From positions 1 through 8,655 of the forward strand of contig JAOZRI010000084.1 of assembly GCA_029940235.1 (NCBI GenBank): a DNA stretch of 8,655 bases. The letters are read 5' to 3'. This document shows, piece after piece, positions 6,252 to 8,655 of the stretch. The notes beneath the pieces are model-generated. The model was not told where the DNA came from. It searched no databases and was given only the letters and a program-made list of their open reading frames with translations. How positions within the stretch are numbered: the first letter of the stretch is position 1; each line of letters begins with the position of its first letter. Made by a program: the position numbers and the translations under genes. This DNA comes from Desulfobacula sp. (GTDB lineage Bacteria > Desulfobacterota > Desulfobacteria > Desulfobacterales > Desulfobacteraceae).

Positions 6252-6961
6252 TATACCCCCATCTGCTTCTGAATATCACGCTCCATTATATTTAAAAGAT
6301 CTGAAGCAAAACTCTGGAGTTCAGAATCCAAAACTCTTATTCTATCGATAAAATAATTATAGGCAATAACAGAAGGAATGGCCACAGCAAGTCCTGCTGC
6401 AGTTGCAATCAATGCTTCTGAAATACCGGGAGCTACAACGGCAAGACTTGCAGATCCACTCAATCCAATTCCCTGGAATGTGTTCATGATTCCCCATACA
6501 GTTCCAAAAAGTCCAATAAAAGGTGCTGTATTACCAGCTGTTGCAAGGAAAGGCACTAATTGAGAAAGTCGTCTTACTTCAACATTGATGGAACGATTAA
6601 GTGATCTTTTTATACTTCCAATAGATTGGAAAAAAGATTTTTCACCTGGTTTCATACCCGGTTTTTGCTTGTCCCGGCCATCCGATCTTGCCATCTCCAT
6701 ATATGCAGAGATAAAAATCCTTGCAATGGGGCTTGCACTCATTGCCTTGGCTTTTGAAAATGCATCCGTGAGATTTCTGCATTGCCAGAAAATATCTACA
6801 AAATCAGCAGAGTCTTTAAAGGCCTTTCGGATATACCTGAACTTGATAAACATGATTGCCCAGGATGTTATGGAAAAAAACAGAAGTACAAGCATAACAA
6901 ATTTAACTACTGGACCTGCACCGCTCAACATATAAAATAATCCAATACTCTCGGTGGCCAT
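6251..6961 (-). CDS. tolQ: TolQ, MotA/ExbB-family motor subunit
   Basis: Polytopic inner-membrane protein forming the body of the TolQR motor. It has 236 residues (E. coli TolQ 230) and three membrane segments, near 17-39, 134-158 and 174-203. Conserved stretches are APFIGLFGTVWGIMNTFQGI (146-165) and GISEALIATAAGLAVAIPS (179-197), the latter with the Thr of the channel-lining third helix. The cytoplasmic loop contains a Lys/Gly/Pro-rich piece (about 93-108) typical of variable loops here. The start has a good ribosome binding site, AGGAG (6973-6969), 7 nt from the ATG. It is the first gene of the Tol-Pal run. No ybgC thioesterase gene lies directly upstream, unlike E. coli; an Hsp70-like gene does. 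Confidence 0.96.
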   Translation of the reverse strand: MATESIGLFYMLSGAGPVVKFVMLVLLFFSITSWAIMFIKFRYIRKAFKDSADFVDIFWQCRNLTDAFSKAKAMSASPIARIFISAYMEMARSDGRDKQKPGMKPGEKSFFQSIGSIKRSLNRSINVEVRRLSQLVPFLATAGNTAPFIGLFGTVWGIMNTFQGIGLSGSASLAVVAPGISEALIATAAGLAVAIPSVIAYNYFIDRIRVLDSELQSFASDLLNIMERDIQKQMGV

Positions 6962-7028
6962 ATAACCTCTCCTACAAATTTACCTTTTTAAAATCTGGTA
7001 AAATAATAAATAAAATTCAATCAAATTA

Positions 7029-7055
7029 AGTATATGAACCGCTATCCCATGTCAA
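7029..7055 (-). promoter_or_regulatory. Candidate sigma70-type promoter for the tol-pal operon
   Basis: On the minus strand a perfect TTGACA (7055-7050) is followed after 15 nt by TATACT (7034-7029). Read as CTTGAC the spacer is 16 nt. Transcription would start near 7022, leaving an AT-rich leader of about 60 nt before tolQ. The spacer is shorter than the ideal 17 nt. The position, in the only substantial gap upstream of tolQ, supports it. No clear intrinsic terminator for the preceding gene is visible, so read-through from there is also possible. Confidence 0.5.
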
Positions 7056-7086
7056 GTTCTTCTGTTTTTTAAAACCAAAAAAATTA

Positions 7087-8655
7087 TTACCTTAAAATAA
7101 GCCCCACTGGCAATTTTTCACCAAACTGAATATTTTTCTCTTTTAAAGCCATATCAGTTTTTTCATTGATCATTTTCATAATAGACTGCTTTGCTTCTCT
7201 TTTCTGCAGCCATTTAATAATTCTATCACTATCTTCTGAGTCAATATCCCTTGTTCGATCTCCTGTTTTACGAGATATTTGTGCAATCATATTGTCAACA
7301 GGATCACTCTTTGACCATGTTGTTTTCATGATCTGATTAATCCATCTTACAACCTCCAAAGAAGGCACAACTCTGTCAACAGATCCGTATAACAGCTCCC
7401 TTGCACCAAGGCGGGACAATGTCCAGAACAGAATATCCTGTTTTTTACGTGGTTTAAGCATTGGAATAAGAGCTTTGGCAAGAACTATCTTATCCTTGAT
7501 CAAAAGTCTTTCCATATTCCCCATGGCCATCCATAACTCAATTCGTTCCTGGGGAGATAATTTTATATTACTATTTTTACTCTTAATGAGAAAAGAAGAT
7601 ACATGCTGAAAAAACTGACGCTGCTGGCCTGCCTTTAACCCGGCAGCTATTCTTCTTAAAAAAATCCACCATTCAAGTCTGTTCTGCTGTGTTTTCTTAA
7701 AAATCAAGCCTGATAAATATATTTTCCACAGCTTTCTTATCCTCTCTTCATCAAAGCCATCTCCAAATCCCGGACGTATGCAGAACCCTGCTAAATTCAA
7801 CCATTTTGCCTCATGTTCAGGTGAATGGTTGCGTGTTTTGCCAAGTTCAATAAGCTTATCTGCAATACTGCGCAAAAATGATAAAGGCCAGTATATTTTT
7901 TTTTGTCCAACTATCTTTTCAATTTGCTTTACAATACTCCTAAGGCGATCATTGCTGTTCAATGTATCTATAAAAGTATGTTCAATCAAATCACAGCTCT
8001 TTTTAATCAAAACTTCATCAAAAGTCCTGGATTCATTGACTTCAAAACCTTTTTGCATCTCTCTAAGCTGAAATGACAATTTCCATTTATGATCAGAAAC
8101 AAGAGAATTGCAATACATGGACAAGGTTCCCATTTCAGAATATTGCGCTGTAAGTGTCACAGGAATTATTTTTTTACTACCCTTTGTTCCAAATTTAATA
8201 ATTGTTTGAATGGGAGGCATAAAAGCCAGAGAATCATCTATTTTAATAATTTCACCTGCTTTATCACCTGACCTGAAACTCGAAGAGTATATATCAAAAC
8301 TTACCGGCTCATTAGTTCTTACTTCATACTCCATCTCTTGAAGATCAATATTGGAACCTTCATCCAGACCTCTTTCCACAAGGCAGACAGCCTTTGATAA
8401 TTTTTCTTTTTTATCAATCACACCAATATAATAGCTTCGAGGGCTTCCACTGCCAACTTTTACACCCTGCCCCTGTTTTACAAGACCATAATAGGATGCA
8501 CCAATCCCAACAGCCAGCTCTGGTATACTATTTTCTAATATTTCAGGCAGTTGCGATTTTTCTGACTTAAAATACCTCCCAATGACCTGTTGTATTCTTT
8601 TCTGGACAAGATCTGGTTTGAGTGTTCCACCATTAAATAAAATAAAATCAGGCAA
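7087..8655 (-). CDS. Hsp70-family protein with long helical C-terminal domain (5' end beyond window)
   Basis: This is the C-terminal 522 residues of a larger protein; the reading frame is open to the window edge. The visible part begins in the last portion of an actin/Hsp70-type ATPase domain: FILFNGGTLKP (4-14) matches the second phosphate/adenosine region, and ELAVGIGASYYGLV (46-59) the final NBD helix. SYYIGV (74-79) follows, then a beta-rich segment (about 80-200) where classical Hsp70s have the substrate-binding domain. The rest (about 212-522) is alpha-helical and includes FCIRPGFGDGFDEERIRKLW (291-310) and LEWWIFLRRIAAGL (327-340). This resembles the bacterial Hsp70-like proteins of roughly 900 residues whose C-terminal region Pfam lists, to my memory, as DUF3731. 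It is not DnaK; substrates and partners are unknown. The leading codon TTG at 8655 is an internal Leu, not a start. Confidence 0.85.
   Translation of the reverse strand: MPDFILFNGGTLKPDLVQKRIQQVIGRYFKSEKSQLPEILENSIPELAVGIGASYYGLVKQGQGVKVGSGSPRSYYIGVIDKKEKLSKAVCLVERGLDEGSNIDLQEMEYEVRTNEPVSFDIYSSSFRSGDKAGEIIKIDDSLAFMPPIQTIIKFGTKGSKKIIPVTLTAQYSEMGTLSMYCNSLVSDHKWKLSFQLREMQKGFEVNESRTFDEVLIKKSCDLIEHTFIDTLNSNDRLRSIVKQIEKIVGQKKIYWPLSFLRSIADKLIELGKTRNHSPEHEAKWLNLAGFCIRPGFGDGFDEERIRKLWKIYLSGLIFKKTQQNRLEWWIFLRRIAAGLKAGQQRQFFQHVSSFLIKSKNSNIKLSPQERIELWMAMGNMERLLIKDKIVLAKALIPMLKPRKKQDILFWTLSRLGARELLYGSVDRVVPSLEVVRWINQIMKTTWSKSDPVDNMIAQISRKTGDRTRDIDSEDSDRIIKWLQKREAKQSIMKMINEKTDMALKEKNIQFGEKLPVGLILR

Noticed and set aside
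6585..6935. 116-codon open frame on the plus strand opposite tolQ
   Set aside because: It is fully antisense to tolQ, whose motifs are unmistakable, and has no family resemblance of its own.
7056..7086. Terminator for the Hsp70-like gene
   Set aside because: Only T-rich and A-rich runs are present, with no GC-containing stem, so an intrinsic terminator cannot be supported.
7778..8071. 97-codon open frame on the plus strand opposite the Hsp70-like gene
   Set aside because: It is antisense to an intact long frame and has no domain or plausible neighbour on that strand.
8653..8655. TTG at the window edge as a start codon for the Hsp70-like gene
   Set aside because: The encoded sequence begins inside the ATPase domain, so most of the N-terminus must lie outside the window.
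1..8655. CRISPR arrays, insertion sequences, tRNA or rRNA genes, phage or defence genes
   Set aside because: No regularly spaced repeats, transposase-like frames, terminal inverted repeats or RNA-gene signatures were seen; nearly all the DNA is occupied by housekeeping genes.

Overview
The window is a compact, AT-rich bacterial segment in which every recognisable gene lies on the minus strand and is read from high to low coordinates. It carries a complete Tol-Pal envelope locus (tolQ, tolR, tolA, tolB, pal, cpoB) followed directly by the Holliday-junction genes ruvC, ruvA and ruvB. Upstream of tolQ is the 3' part of a large Hsp70-like gene. Tol-Pal, a lipoprotein Pal and an m-DAP-type OmpA domain indicate a Gram-negative diderm. 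Low GC, an A/T-homopolymer-rich style, the TonB-like TolA C-terminus and the particular RuvA/RuvB variants suggest a sulfate-reducing deltaproteobacterium (Desulfobacterota, Desulfobacter/Desulfobacula-like). That placement rests on remembered family resemblance, not on a search.

Layout in transcription order: (1) 8655-7087, Hsp70-family protein, 5' end outside the window. (2) 7086-6962, a 125 bp gap with a plausible sigma70-type promoter for tolQ. (3) 6961-4936, tolQ, tolR and tolA, tightly coupled (1 nt overlap, then an 8 nt gap). (4) 4933-3572, tolB, 2 nt after tolA. (5) 3523-2942, pal, with a strong ribosome binding site. (6) A gap of about 165 bp holding a GC-containing hairpin just after pal and a weak terminator-like element before cpoB. 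(7) 2776-1907, cpoB. (8) 1910-1413 ruvC, 1429-800 ruvA and 796-1 ruvB (truncated by the window edge), joined by overlaps or a 3 nt gap.

TolQ and TolR form the proton-driven inner-membrane motor. TolA is the transducer across the periplasm. TolB and Pal are the periplasmic and outer-membrane/peptidoglycan ends, and CpoB couples the system to septal peptidoglycan synthesis. RuvA and RuvB migrate Holliday junctions and RuvC resolves them. The ruv genes probably share transcription with cpoB.

I did not find a previously undescribed system; this is mostly conserved housekeeping DNA. The points worth a second look are modest: matching divergence of RuvA and RuvB near their functional contacts, the His-type RuvC active site, the structured pal-cpoB gap, a possible lipoprotein form of CpoB, and the Hsp70-like neighbour with a long helical C-terminal domain.
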